DNA from: JACPFV01 sp035526825
Lineage (GTDB): Bacteria; Pseudomonadota; Gammaproteobacteria; Nevskiales; Nevskiaceae
Assembly: GCA_035526825.1 (NCBI GenBank)
Contig: DATLBT010000132.1
Coordinates: 49,001 to 113,000 of the forward strand
DNA length: 64,000 nucleotides
Direction: 5' to 3'
A model generated the notes under the pieces. That model had not been told where the DNA came from and ran no database searches. It saw only the letters and a list, made by a program, of their open reading frames with translations. The translations under genes were made by a program, and so were the position numbers. The number at the start of each line of letters is the position of its first letter. Within the stretch, counting starts at the first letter, position 1. Shown piece after piece: positions 50,254-58,872 of this stretch.

Positions 50254-50307
50254 GGTTAGCTCCTTTGGGTAATGCCTGTTACGCGAGGCCGCGTGTCGCA
50301 GGCAACC

Positions 50308-50337
50308 ACCCTAGCCGTGGATGTTGCGCTGTGTCAA
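50308..50337 (-). promoter_or_regulatory. Sigma-70 promoter of the fadA-fadB operon
   Basis: On the minus strand TTGACA (50337-50332) and TAGGGT (50313-50308) are separated by 18 bp, about 55-85 bp upstream of the fadA start. The -35 is a perfect match and overlaps the end of the palindrome at 50337-50350 by one base. Confidence 0.65.
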
Positions 50338-50353
50338 TACGCTGGCGTATGGT
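50324..50353 (+). promoter_or_regulatory. Candidate promoter of the TetR regulator gene
   Basis: TTGCGC (50324-50329) and TATGGT (50348-50353) are 18 bp apart. The palindrome lies inside the spacer and overlaps the -10, so bound repressor would block both this and the divergent fadA promoter. Confidence 0.45.
50337..50350. promoter_or_regulatory. ATACGC-TG-GCGTAT palindrome, operator candidate
   Basis: A perfect 14-bp inverted repeat (6-bp arms, 2-base centre) lies between the divergent fadA and TetR gene starts and touches both candidate promoters. Size and site fit a TetR-dimer operator. Confidence 0.65.
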
Positions 50354-50399
50354 TGTAGCGGTCCTGCATCCTCTCCTTTCGTAATCCAGGTTACCCACG

Positions 50400-51029
50400 A
50401 TGAGCGCGCTTCCCCACGACGTCGACCTCAAGGCCCGCAACCAGGCCGATCTCGATCCCGCGACGCGCTCGCGCATCGAGCAGGCGGTGCTCGACGTGTT
50501 CAGCGGGCGGGAATTCCACCGTGTGGGCCTGATCGAGATAGCGCGCGCGGCGAACGTCTCGCTGCAGACGATCTACAAGTACTACGGCAGCAAGGAAGCG
50601 CTGCTGTTCTCGAGCCTCGACTCGTGGCTGGGTCGCCTCGCGCACCGCATGATCGACCACTTGCAGGGCATCGAGGACTACAAGGAAAAGTTGCGCAAGG
50701 TGTTCTGGGTGGTGCTCGACTTTTTCGAGAAAAACCCGAAGGTCGCGCAGCTGATCATGAGTTCGGTGTACATCAACACCTGGCGCCGCACCGAGAACTG
50801 GCAGAACCCGCAGCTGTTCGGCGCGTTCATGAAGGTGCTCGGCGAGGGCCGCGCTCGCGGCGTGCTGACAGACCTTGTGGACGAAAAGATCCTGCTCGAC
50901 TACATCCTCGGCGTGCTCGGGCGCCTGGTGTCGATGAACATCCAGCGCGGCATGAAAAAGCCGCTCACCGCGCAGGCCAATGTGCTGTTCGAGATGCTCT
51001 GGCGGGCGATCTCGAGACCCGGCAAGTAG
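50400..51029 (+). CDS. TetR/AcrR-family regulator of the fad operon
   Basis: A 209-residue regulator with an N-terminal TetR helix-turn-helix (AVLDVFSGREFHRVGLIEIA, RAANVSLQTIYKYYGSKEAL, about 27-70) and an all-helical ligand domain. Such regulators near beta-oxidation genes usually sense acyl-CoA. It is divergent from fadA with a palindrome between the promoters. Whether it represses fadBA is inferred. Confidence 0.85.
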   Translation: MSALPHDVDLKARNQADLDPATRSRIEQAVLDVFSGREFHRVGLIEIARAANVSLQTIYKYYGSKEALLFSSLDSWLGRLAHRMIDHLQGIEDYKEKLRKVFWVVLDFFEKNPKVAQLIMSSVYINTWRRTENWQNPQLFGAFMKVLGEGRARGVLTDLVDEKILLDYILGVLGRLVSMNIQRGMKKPLTAQANVLFEMLWRAISRPGK

Positions 51030-54000
51030 CTAGGGCGCAGGCAGCGCCTGCCCGCAGGCGTCCGTCGTGTTGCCCACGCCGGGCGCTACCCACGCGCCGC
51101 CATTGACGTCGACGTAGATCGGGTTGCTCATCGCGAGCGCGCGCACGCCCACGTCATCCGCGTTGCCGGCGATATTGTCGGCGCCGTCCTCGAAATCATT
51201 GGGCACCACGGGCCACATCGATGGGGACACGCCCCGCGTGCCGCGCACCAGGACGACGATCCAGAAGTCGCCCCCGGGGTTGTTCACCGTGACCTGTTTG
51301 ACCGTCTCGAAGCGCATCGACCCGGCGTTGCCGGGAATCGCCTCGACCTCGGTGCGCGTGAAGCCGGCGGCACCAGCGGCATTGAGCGTGTAGGTCTGCG
51401 CCGTGCCGGGCCCGCAGACGCGATACCGCGGCGGGCTGGTCGGCTGGCCGAGCTGGTCCTTGTGGCGCTCGGTGTCGCCGTTCACGAACACCAGGATCTG
51501 GTTGTATGGCGCCCACGCTGGACTCTTCACGGTGATGTCCACCGTGACCGTGCCGTCGGAGGGCAGGGGATTGGCGATGCCCCCGAACGCGCGCCCTACC
51601 TTGAGCGAGGCGACAGCGGGCGGCTCGCTGACCAGGACCTCGAGCAGCGGCGCGTTGGTCATCGTGGTCAGGCCCGCGCGCACACTGTCGCCCACGGCGT
51701 GCGGATCGGCCGAGATCGCCGCGAAGTTCGCGCGCGTTGCCGACAGCAGCGCGTCCGGCACCGAGATCTGGTTGCGTGTTTGCATCGACGTTACGCGGCG
51801 CTGGTGCGTGTCCGAATTTGAAACGCCGACCTTGGCCTTGCCCTGGTTCAGCAGGTTGAACCAGTCCCCCATGTTCTCGTCGTACAAGGTCTCGTTCTGG
51901 TAATCCAGCGCATCGCCGATCAGGATTTCGAGCGTGTCGTAGTCGTCGCTGTAGTGGTTCGCGATGGCCGGGTCGAGCCGGCGCCGCGCGGGTGGCACGG
52001 TCGAGGCCGGTCCGCCGGTCGCGGCGGTGTCGATGCCCAGTCCGGTGCCGCCGGCGTTGCCGAAGTGCGTATGGACGTGGTTGATCTGGCGCACCACGGT
52101 TTCGCCGCTGTGGAACGGGTCAAATGCAGCCGACGCGAAAATCGCGCCCGGCGTGAGAGAGAAGTTGCGGGCGGCGCAGGGCGTGCTGTTGCCAACGCAG
52201 GGAAAGTCCTTGCCCAGCGGCGCCTGGCCGCCCCAGTCGGTGGCGCCGGCGCCGATCTTCGCCGCGTGGCTGTGACCTTCGTTCGGCAGTTCGTCGTTGG
52301 GGCTGTTGGTCTCGATTTTCACCGGCCAGAAATTGAAGTGGCCGTAGTCGAACGTCGTCACCTCGGCACCCGGCGCCGTGGCGATTGCGCCGGCGACCCC
52401 CATGGCGGCGATGATCGGCGCAAAATCCACGCGCACGTCGTGGTCCGAGGGCGTGAAAAAGTCGATGCCCTCGGCCAGATACGTTGCAACGCGCTCGCGG
52501 TTGGTGACCTCCGAGTCCGGACTGTTGATCGAGTGCACGTGGAAGTCGGCGTGGATGTATCCGGGTGTCGGCAGGACTTCGATCACGCTCGCGTTGACTG
52601 TGGCGGTGTTGCCGGCGGTGATGGCGACGCTGCCGCTGAAGCGGCTGTAGCGCGGGCCGGCGGAAACGACGACGTCGTAGGTGCCGGGCTCGATCGCGAG
52701 CACCCCGGTGTCGCCGATACCGGCGCCGATCGGCGCCGCCAGCGTGTCGAGCACGGCGAACTCGGCCAGGCGCACGCGCGGCGGCAGCGGATCGGCCGCC
52801 GGATCGCCGAACACGCCGGTGCGCACGATCAGCTGGCCGCCGAGCACGCTCTCCTGGTTGAGCGGCTCCGCGCCATCCGGATCGTTCGCATCCGGCAGGC
52901 CCAGCAATTGCACCTTGGCCGCAACGGAATTGCCCGAGGCATCCTTCACCAGGACGCGGACGCCGCTGGACGCCGGCACCGTGAAGTTCTGCGTGGTAAT
53001 GGCATTCGCCGCCACCGTCACCCCGGGGTTGTTCGGCGTCGCCGCGAGGCGACCGGGAACGTTCACGCGCAGCGTGTAGGCGCCGGCGGCCTGCGTGCCA
53101 CTGAAGCGGCCGGCTGCGTCGGTGCGGAAATGGTTCACCACGCGCAGGCTGGGTCCGCGGCCGACTGGAAAACCCTCGGTGCCGCTGGTGAGCACCGCGA
53201 TCTCGGCGCCCGCGACGGGGCCGGCAGCGTCGGTTACGGTTCCGGTCAGGGTGCCGATGCCACCCGCGGGCGGAACCAGCTCGTTGCGGATGTCGACGAT
53301 GGACGCCACGGTGCCATCGGCGACCGCGAAATGCCGCGTCAGCACGACCTCGCCGTTGGCCGGCACGACGAAATTCGGTCCGTTCGGGCCGACCGGCTGC
53401 GCCGAATCCGGCCGCGGCGGCTGCGTCTGCTCCGGCGTGGTCGCCACCAGCAGGATGTCGCGGCCGTAGAGCAACACCGTCACGCCCGAGACCGACACTG
53501 ACGTCGAGCCGGCAGTAGCCGACGTGCCCCGGTTATCGTGGATCAACCCGTAACTCACGCCTGCGCCGCCTTCGTGGCCGGCGTAGGCGACGAAGTTGCA
53601 CGAGGTGCAGGGCGCCGTCGCGAACGGCTCGCCAAAACCGTAGCCGGACTGAAATGCCTCCACCTCGCCCGACCCGTTCAGGTACTCCACGAGGTAGATC
53701 CGTTGTTGCTGCGCGGACTGGTTGATCAGGCGGGTCCGGATCGTCACGTAACGCTTGCCGTCTTCGAGCGTGTAATCGGTCTCGAACCGGAAGGGCAGGT
53801 CGAAATCATCGGCACTGGGGGGAAACTGCAGCGGTGAGATGCCGCGGATGGCCGAGCTGCCGTTCACGAAATCCATCAGGTCGTCGAACTCGGCGGTCGC
53901 GCGCACCACGGCGGGCTTGCACGAGCCGTCCGGATTCTCGCCACCGGCGTCGGCGACCGTGACGCTCTGGTAATTCGGCACGGACTCGATGTTCGTGCCC

Positions 54001-54338
54001 AGCACGAACTCCTCGAAATTGTCCTGGCCGAGCAGGCTGCCGTCGGCCGCCTTGGGCAAGGCATCGATGATGTTGCCGCCGAATTGCGAGATGTTGTACC
54101 AGTTGCGGCCCCCCTTCTGGACGATCACGCGCAGCCGGTTGTTTTCGATAACGAGGTCGCCGACCGTGCCGCGCGCGATCGGCCCGGGCACCAGGTCGGA
54201 AGGGGCGGTCACGATTCGCGCTACTGCGCATTTCAGCGGCGCCGGCGCGGACGAACCGTTGTCGCCCCCCTTGTCGCCACATGCGGCGAGGAGCGCGACG
54301 GCGAGGCAGGCCAGGGATCTGCTGTAGATCGAACGCAT
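51030..54338 (-). CDS. Very large PHP-domain surface lipoprotein
   Basis: The ATG at 54338 has GGAG eight bases upstream and gives 1102 residues with a lipobox (SLACLAVALLAACGDKGGD; Cys about 19). The N-terminal third is beta-rich (NIIDALPKAADGSLLGQDN; DYTLEDGKRYVTIRTRLIN). About residue 415-500 has a carboxypeptidase-regulatory-like fold (GTVTDAAGPVAGAEIAVLT, FRTDAAGRFSGTQAAGAYTL). A PHP metallo-phosphoesterase or amidohydrolase domain follows, marked by HADFHVHSINSPDSEV and FFTPSDHDVR. Substrate is unknown. It is a single-gene unit convergent with the TetR gene. Confidence 0.8.
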   Translation of the reverse strand: MRSIYSRSLACLAVALLAACGDKGGDNGSSAPAPLKCAVARIVTAPSDLVPGPIARGTVGDLVIENNRLRVIVQKGGRNWYNISQFGGNIIDALPKAADGSLLGQDNFEEFVLGTNIESVPNYQSVTVADAGGENPDGSCKPAVVRATAEFDDLMDFVNGSSAIRGISPLQFPPSADDFDLPFRFETDYTLEDGKRYVTIRTRLINQSAQQQRIYLVEYLNGSGEVEAFQSGYGFGEPFATAPCTSCNFVAYAGHEGGAGVSYGLIHDNRGTSATAGSTSVSVSGVTVLLYGRDILLVATTPEQTQPPRPDSAQPVGPNGPNFVVPANGEVVLTRHFAVADGTVASIVDIRNELVPPAGGIGTLTGTVTDAAGPVAGAEIAVLTSGTEGFPVGRGPSLRVVNHFRTDAAGRFSGTQAAGAYTLRVNVPGRLAATPNNPGVTVAANAITTQNFTVPASSGVRVLVKDASGNSVAAKVQLLGLPDANDPDGAEPLNQESVLGGQLIVRTGVFGDPAADPLPPRVRLAEFAVLDTLAAPIGAGIGDTGVLAIEPGTYDVVVSAGPRYSRFSGSVAITAGNTATVNASVIEVLPTPGYIHADFHVHSINSPDSEVTNRERVATYLAEGIDFFTPSDHDVRVDFAPIIAAMGVAGAIATAPGAEVTTFDYGHFNFWPVKIETNSPNDELPNEGHSHAAKIGAGATDWGGQAPLGKDFPCVGNSTPCAARNFSLTPGAIFASAAFDPFHSGETVVRQINHVHTHFGNAGGTGLGIDTAATGGPASTVPPARRRLDPAIANHYSDDYDTLEILIGDALDYQNETLYDENMGDWFNLLNQGKAKVGVSNSDTHQRRVTSMQTRNQISVPDALLSATRANFAAISADPHAVGDSVRAGLTTMTNAPLLEVLVSEPPAVASLKVGRAFGGIANPLPSDGTVTVDITVKSPAWAPYNQILVFVNGDTERHKDQLGQPTSPPRYRVCGPGTAQTYTLNAAGAAGFTRTEVEAIPGNAGSMRFETVKQVTVNNPGGDFWIVVLVRGTRGVSPSMWPVVPNDFEDGADNIAGNADDVGVRALAMSNPIYVDVNGGAWVAPGVGNTTDACGQALPAP

Positions 54339-54438
54339 CGTCTTGTCTCCGCGCAGCCGGTTCGGCCGCTGCATTCCCAGTTTAACCCCGCTGGCCGCAG
54401 GACCCGGACCCTGCGCGGCGGGCGCTACACTGAAAGCC

Positions 54439-54909
54439 ATGGCTATTCCGACGACCGGCAACTCGCGCGCGCGGCGCCGGCCGTGGCTCAGTGGGCTTGC
54501 GCTCGCCGGATCGTTGATGCTCGGGCTCAACCTCGCGTGGAACGTGTCCCGCGTCGCGCCGGCGCAAGCAGGTGAACCCGCGATCCAGGACGCCGCAAAG
54601 CCCGCGCCGCTCGGCGAGCCGGAAAAAATTCAGCGGCTAATCGCGCATGTCGCGAGCCTCGACGGCACGGTGTTCATCCGCAACGGCAAGGAGCACGGCC
54701 CGGCTGATGCCGCCGCGCACCTGCGGCTCAAGCTCGAGAAGGCGGGCACGCGCGTGCAGTCCGCCGACGACTTCATCCGCTTGTGCGCCTCCCACTCCTA
54801 CCTGTCGGGCGAGGCTTACCTGATCCGCTTCGCGGACGGCCGGACGCGCACTGCCGAAGACGTGCTGCGTGAGGAGCTGGTGAAAATGGGGTCGGAGTTG
54901 CGTCGCTAG
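54439..54909 (+). CDS. DUF5329 periplasmic protein
   Basis: A 156-residue exported protein with a signal anchor or peptide (LSGLALAGSLMLGLNLAWNV). The DUF5329 core reads KIQRLIAHVASLDGTVFIRN, AAAHLRLKLEKAG, SADDFIRLCASHSYLSGEAY and RFADGRTRTAEDVL. Function unknown. Its stop and the stop of the convergent LysE-type gene share a CTAG. Confidence 0.85.
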   Translation: MAIPTTGNSRARRRPWLSGLALAGSLMLGLNLAWNVSRVAPAQAGEPAIQDAAKPAPLGEPEKIQRLIAHVASLDGTVFIRNGKEHGPADAAAHLRLKLEKAGTRVQSADDFIRLCASHSYLSGEAYLIRFADGRTRTAEDVLREELVKMGSELRR

Positions 54910-55544
54910 GCGAGCAGGCCGACCAGCATCCCGATCGCGAGCAGCAGCAGCACTATGCCCATGGCGCGGTCGATCCAGTGGGCGACACCGCGCAATCGGC
55001 GGCGCGCGGATGCGTTACCCAGCATCAGCGCCACGAACGCGAACCAGCCGAAGGTCGCCAGCGGAATCCACGCGCCCAGCGCGACCTTCAACTGCGTCGA
55101 TACCGGGCCGGTCACCACCGCGGTGAACAGCGCGACGAAAAAAAGGATCGCCTTCGGGTTCAGCACGTTGGTCAGCAAGCCGATGCCGAAGAACCTGAGC
55201 GCATCGCCGGCCTGCGCCGGCGGCAGTTGCTCGGCGGCGTCGGGCAAGGGTTTGGCCCGGATCGCCTGGCTGCCCATCCACAACAGGAACAAGGCGCCGG
55301 CAACGCCGAGCAGCGTCAACGATTGCGGGTAGCGCGTCGTCAGCCAGTTGAGCCCGAACAGTCCGTAAGCGACATGGAAGATGATGCCGCTGCCGATGCC
55401 GGCCGCCGTCCACACCCCAGCGCCGCGCCCAAACGCCAGCGATTGGCGTACGACGATCGCAAAGTCCGGCCCCGGGCTGGCGACGCCGAGCAGGTGCGCC
55501 AGCGCCACCGTGCCGAACACGGCCCACTCGCCGCCCTGGATCAT
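54906..55544 (-). CDS. LysE/RhtB-family amino acid exporter
   Basis: A 212-residue protein with six membrane helices. The family signature SPGPDFAIVVRQSLAFGRGAG opens the first cytoplasmic loop region, and GIGLLTNVLNPKAILFFVAL is characteristic. It exports amino acids such as homoserine or threonine; exact substrate unknown. It is third in a minus-strand set after the GST-like and GNAT genes. Confidence 0.88.
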   Translation of the reverse strand: MIQGGEWAVFGTVALAHLLGVASPGPDFAIVVRQSLAFGRGAGVWTAAGIGSGIIFHVAYGLFGLNWLTTRYPQSLTLLGVAGALFLLWMGSQAIRAKPLPDAAEQLPPAQAGDALRFFGIGLLTNVLNPKAILFFVALFTAVVTGPVSTQLKVALGAWIPLATFGWFAFVALMLGNASARRRLRGVAHWIDRAMGIVLLLLAIGMLVGLLA

Positions 55545-55548
55545 GCGT

Positions 55549-56103
55549 TCACGCCTGCCAGCCCGGCCACGGCCCCGGCGCCGGGCCGAGCACCTTCATC
55601 GCCATTTCTTCCTTGAATACGGTCATGCCGCGCGCCTGATAGTTGGCCAGCGCGGCAGGGTGGTCGAGCGAGCAGGTGTGCACCCATACGCGCTTTGCGC
55701 CGAAGGCCCAGCCTTGCTCGAGCGTGCGCGTGAGCAGCCAGCCGCCGAGCTTGCGGCCGATGAACTGCGGCGCGATGCCGAAGTACGCGATCTCGACATC
55801 TTCGCCTTCTTTCTCGAGCTCGAAGTACCCGGCCGGCGTTCCATCAACGTGCATGACCCAGGTCTGGTGCCCCGGCCGATCGAGCCACTGCATCCAGCGC
55901 TGCCAGGTCCACGTCAGGCGGTCGGTCCAGTGCCAGTCGCCGCCGATCGCGGTGTAGAGGAACCGGTTCAGCGCAGGCGAGGGAATTTTTGCCTGCTCGA
56001 GGCGCGGCTCCGGCGCCGGCGTCGCCGAGCGCCGCAGTTGCGAAGGATCGCGCTGCTCGAGGTGCCAGGTGGTGACGCTGAGCGTCCGCGGCTCAGCCGC
56101 CAT
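55549..56103 (-). CDS. GNAT-family N-acetyltransferase
   Basis: The 184-residue protein carries the GNAT core: strand HVDGTPAGYFELEKEGEDVE, then the acetyl-CoA loop FGIAPQFIGRKLGGWLLTRT and NYQARGMTVFKEE at the end. The Q/R-x-x-G-x-G/A loop is present as IGRKLGG. Substrate not known. It overlaps the GST-like gene by 11 bases. Confidence 0.85.
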   Translation of the reverse strand: MAAEPRTLSVTTWHLEQRDPSQLRRSATPAPEPRLEQAKIPSPALNRFLYTAIGGDWHWTDRLTWTWQRWMQWLDRPGHQTWVMHVDGTPAGYFELEKEGEDVEIAYFGIAPQFIGRKLGGWLLTRTLEQGWAFGAKRVWVHTCSLDHPAALANYQARGMTVFKEEMAMKVLGPAPGPWPGWQA

Positions 56104-56860
56104 AGGTTTTTTCGAGGTACCGGATGATGTCGGCCGACTCGTACATCGAGGCGCCGGTGTTGGCGTCGATCAGGTACGGCACCTGCACGGCGCCAGTGCG
56201 CTCGAACAGCACCTTGCGGTTGCGGCTCGTGTCCTTGGCCGACTTGTGCCACTTGTCCCTAACACCCGGCGGGCCGAGATCCTTCCAGTGGCCCTTGCCG
56301 GTATTGCGCAGGATGTAAGGCAGCTCGAGCTCGCACAGCACCTCGCGCACCAGCCGCGAAAAAGGCGAAGCCTCGAAACTGAACAGTTCGAGCGGCTGCG
56401 CCGGCGCGGTCGACGGCCGCGCGAACAGGCCGCGCATGCGCCGCACCAGCGTGGCCGCGTAACCGCCGCCGATCGCGAGCTTGCGGCGCAGGCCCTGGTC
56501 GACGCGCACGCGTCCGTCGTAAGTCTTGCGCAGGTAGTCGATGATGTCGGCCGACTCGTACATCGACTTGTCGGCATTCGGGTCGACCAGGAACGGAAAC
56601 TGCTGCTTGCCGCCGAGCGCCTCGCATTGCGGCCGGAAGCGCAAACCGCGTGCCGGGCAGGGACGGATCAGCACGTCGAGGTCCAGTTCGGTCAGCGCTT
56701 CGCGCACCAGCCGGCAATACGGGCTGGCTTCGATGTCGTAGAGCTCGAGCATTTTTCCCGGCTGCTTGCGCGCCGGCCGGAAGGCCTGGGCGCCGCGCCA
56801 GCCGCGTAGCTGGCTCGCCAGGATCGAGGCGCTGATGTCCAGACTGCGACCGATGCCCAT
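56093..56860 (-). CDS. Tandem glutathione S-transferase N-terminal (thioredoxin-fold) domains
   Basis: This 255-residue protein contains two copies of a GST N-terminal domain: ELYDIEASPYCRLVREALTE (about 38-57) and ELFSFEASPFSRLVREVLCE (about 160-180), each ending SMYESADIIDYLRKTY-like (at about 99 and 238). The first keeps the active-site SPYC, the second has SPFS, so only the first can form a mixed disulfide. The helical GST C-terminal domain is missing. It probably handles glutathione conjugates or acts as a redox sensor. Confidence 0.85.
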   Translation of the reverse strand: MGIGRSLDISASILASQLRGWRGAQAFRPARKQPGKMLELYDIEASPYCRLVREALTELDLDVLIRPCPARGLRFRPQCEALGGKQQFPFLVDPNADKSMYESADIIDYLRKTYDGRVRVDQGLRRKLAIGGGYAATLVRRMRGLFARPSTAPAQPLELFSFEASPFSRLVREVLCELELPYILRNTGKGHWKDLGPPGVRDKWHKSAKDTSRNRKVLFERTGAVQVPYLIDANTGASMYESADIIRYLEKTYGG

Positions 56861-56945
56861 GTGCCTGATTCCCTGCGCTTTCGAAGGGGCCGCAGCATAG
56901 CGCAGGATTCAAACCTTCCGGCTCGCCCGCGCGTCTTTAGTGACA

Positions 56946-57518
56946 ATGATGGCCATGGCAGGAACAGCGGATGGTTTGGTGTCGGAACCCGGCGCGGGCG
57001 ATGAGCCCCGCCTGGTGGCCCGGGCACGCGAGGGCGACTCGCGCGCCTTCGAGCAGCTTTACCGCCGCCACGAGGACCGGGTATATGGATTGTGTTGTCG
57101 TTTGTGCAACGGTGACGAGATCAAGGCCGAGCAGGCCACGCAGGACGCCTTCGTGCGCGCCTGGGAAAAGCTCGACACGTTCCGCGGCGAGGCGCAATTC
57201 GGCACCTGGATCCATCGCATCACGGTCAATGTGGTGCTGGGTGACCGGCGGCTGCTGCAGCGCTGGACCACGTTTGAGGACGCAGAGGCCGCCGGCACGC
57301 CGGAGCCGTTGCGCGTGCACGACGCCGACGTCGGGCTGTCGCGTGACCTCGAGTCCGCGCTGGCGCGGCTGCCGAAAGGCGCGCGCACGGTGTTGTGGCT
57401 GCACGACGTCGAAGGCTTCCTGCACGAGGAAATCGCCGAGCTCACCGGCATTGCGGTGGGCACGAGCAAGGCGCAGCTGCATCGCGCCCGCAAGCTGATG
57501 AAGGAGCACCTGCAATGA
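56946..57518 (+). CDS. ECF-type RNA polymerase sigma factor
   Basis: A 190-residue sigma factor with region 2 (AFEQLYRRHEDRVYGLCCRL, ATQDAFVRAWEKLDTFRGEA, FGTWIHRITVNV) and region 4 (LARLPKGARTVLWLHDVEGF, EIAELTGIAVGTSKAQLHRA). The GDEIKAEQATQ between marks the -10 recognition helix. The stop overlaps the downstream membrane-protein gene (ATGA), the usual sigma/anti-sigma coupling. The start may also be 56955. Confidence 0.92.
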   Translation: MMAMAGTADGLVSEPGAGDEPRLVARAREGDSRAFEQLYRRHEDRVYGLCCRLCNGDEIKAEQATQDAFVRAWEKLDTFRGEAQFGTWIHRITVNVVLGDRRLLQRWTTFEDAEAAGTPEPLRVHDADVGLSRDLESALARLPKGARTVLWLHDVEGFLHEEIAELTGIAVGTSKAQLHRARKLMKEHLQ

Positions 57519-57928
57519 CGGACGAGACGGATCGCATCAACACGCTGGAACGCTTGCCACGTCGGCGCCACCCGCGCCGCGACCTGTGGCCGGGCATCGA
57601 GTCGCGCCTCAAGCCGCGGCGCTCGCGCTACGCCTTCGGCCAGCTCGCGCTCGCCGCGAGCCTGGTCGCCGGGCTGGCCTCGGTGGTGTCGCTGACGCTG
57701 CGCGCGCCGGCGACGCCGGGAGCGATGCCGGCGACCGTGGCGCTGAAGGCGTCGAGCCAGAGACTGACGACGGATAGTCGCGCCATCGTCGAGGCCAATT
57801 TGTCCCTGTTGCGCGGCGCCGAGCGCCAACTGCAGCAGGCACTCAAGCAGGACCCCGATTCGACGACGCTGCGCTCGCTGCTGGCGAACGCGGAAGACCG
57901 CCGGCGCGCGCTGCGCGCCATGCTTTAA
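57515..57928 (+). CDS. Small membrane protein, putative anti-sigma factor
   Basis: A 137-residue protein with a cytoplasmic basic part (LERLPRRRHPRRDLWPGIES), one membrane helix (FGQLALAASLVAGLASVVSL) and a coiled-coil-like outside part (LLRGAERQLQQALKQDPDS, NAEDRRRALRAML). It lacks the HXXXCXXC of ZAS anti-sigmas. Overlap with the ECF sigma gene makes it the likely regulator of that sigma factor. Confidence 0.7.
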   Translation: MTDETDRINTLERLPRRRHPRRDLWPGIESRLKPRRSRYAFGQLALAASLVAGLASVVSLTLRAPATPGAMPATVALKASSQRLTTDSRAIVEANLSLLRGAERQLQQALKQDPDSTTLRSLLANAEDRRRALRAML

Positions 57929-57942
57929 CGATGGAGATGACG

Positions 57943-58827
57943 ATGAAGACGCTGACGATTGCTGTTGCGCTGATGCTGGCCGCCGGACCGGCCTGGTCGG
58001 GGCATGACCGGGATGACGAGGGCGCGCCGCGCGCGATCGACGAGCGCCGCCCGCTGAAGATGGACGGCCGCTTGACGCTGGAGAACACCGCAGGGCCGAT
58101 CGAGATCCAGGCCTGGGACAAGGCCGAGGTCTGGCTGACCGGCGAACTCGGGGCGGAGGTCGAGAAGCTCGAGATCACGGGCAGCGACACCTCGCTGCGC
58201 ATCAAGGTGCGCCTGCCCGACGATGAGCACCACGTCAGCGACACGCACCTGATGCTCAAGGTGCCGGCCGGAGCCAGCCTCGATGTGCAGGGCGTCAGCT
58301 CGGACATCAGCGTGCAGGGCGTGAAGGGCGACGCCACCATCGAGTCGGTGAGCGGCGACGTGCGCCTCAAGCTCGGCTCGAAGAAGGTCAAGGCGCAGTC
58401 GGTCAGCGGCGACGTCACGGTTGACGCACCGTCCACTGAAGCGCGCGTGCAGTCGGTCAGCGGCGACGTCACCGTGCGCGGCGCGCGCGGCGAGATCCGC
58501 GCCGAATCCGTGTCCGGCGACGTCGACGTCACCGCCAGCGACGTCACGCACCTCGACCTCGAGAGCGTCTCTGGCGACCACCACGTCCAGGTCGACCTCG
58601 CACGCGAGGCCCAGGTCTCGATCGAAACGCTGTCGGGCGAGATCGCGCTGGCGTTGCCGAAGCTGCCCGAAGGCGAAATCGACATGGAGACTTTCAGCGG
58701 CTCCCTGCTGTCGGCGTGGTCACCGGGTCCGCGCAAGGACGACAAGGACTGGAGTCGCGAAGGCGAAGGCAAGGGCCGCGTGCGGCTGCACAGCTTCAGC
58801 GGGGATGTGGAGCTGCGGAAGCGCTAG
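57943..58827 (+). CDS. DUF4097 secreted beta-helix protein
   Basis: The ATG at 57943 is placed because GGAG lies six bases upstream; 57931 is an alternative. The 294-residue product has a signal peptide (KTLTIAVALMLAAGPAWSG) and at least five SVSGDV-type rungs spaced 18-19 residues apart between about residue 128 and 210, typical of a DUF4097 right-handed beta helix. It closes the sigma/anti-sigma operon and may be its signal receiver or target. Confidence 0.85.
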   Translation: MKTLTIAVALMLAAGPAWSGHDRDDEGAPRAIDERRPLKMDGRLTLENTAGPIEIQAWDKAEVWLTGELGAEVEKLEITGSDTSLRIKVRLPDDEHHVSDTHLMLKVPAGASLDVQGVSSDISVQGVKGDATIESVSGDVRLKLGSKKVKAQSVSGDVTVDAPSTEARVQSVSGDVTVRGARGEIRAESVSGDVDVTASDVTHLDLESVSGDHHVQVDLAREAQVSIETLSGEIALALPKLPEGEIDMETFSGSLLSAWSPGPRKDDKDWSREGEGKGRVRLHSFSGDVELRKR

Positions 58828-58872
58828 CCCAGAACAACAGATAAGAAGGCCTTTGCGTGATTCTTGATTTCT

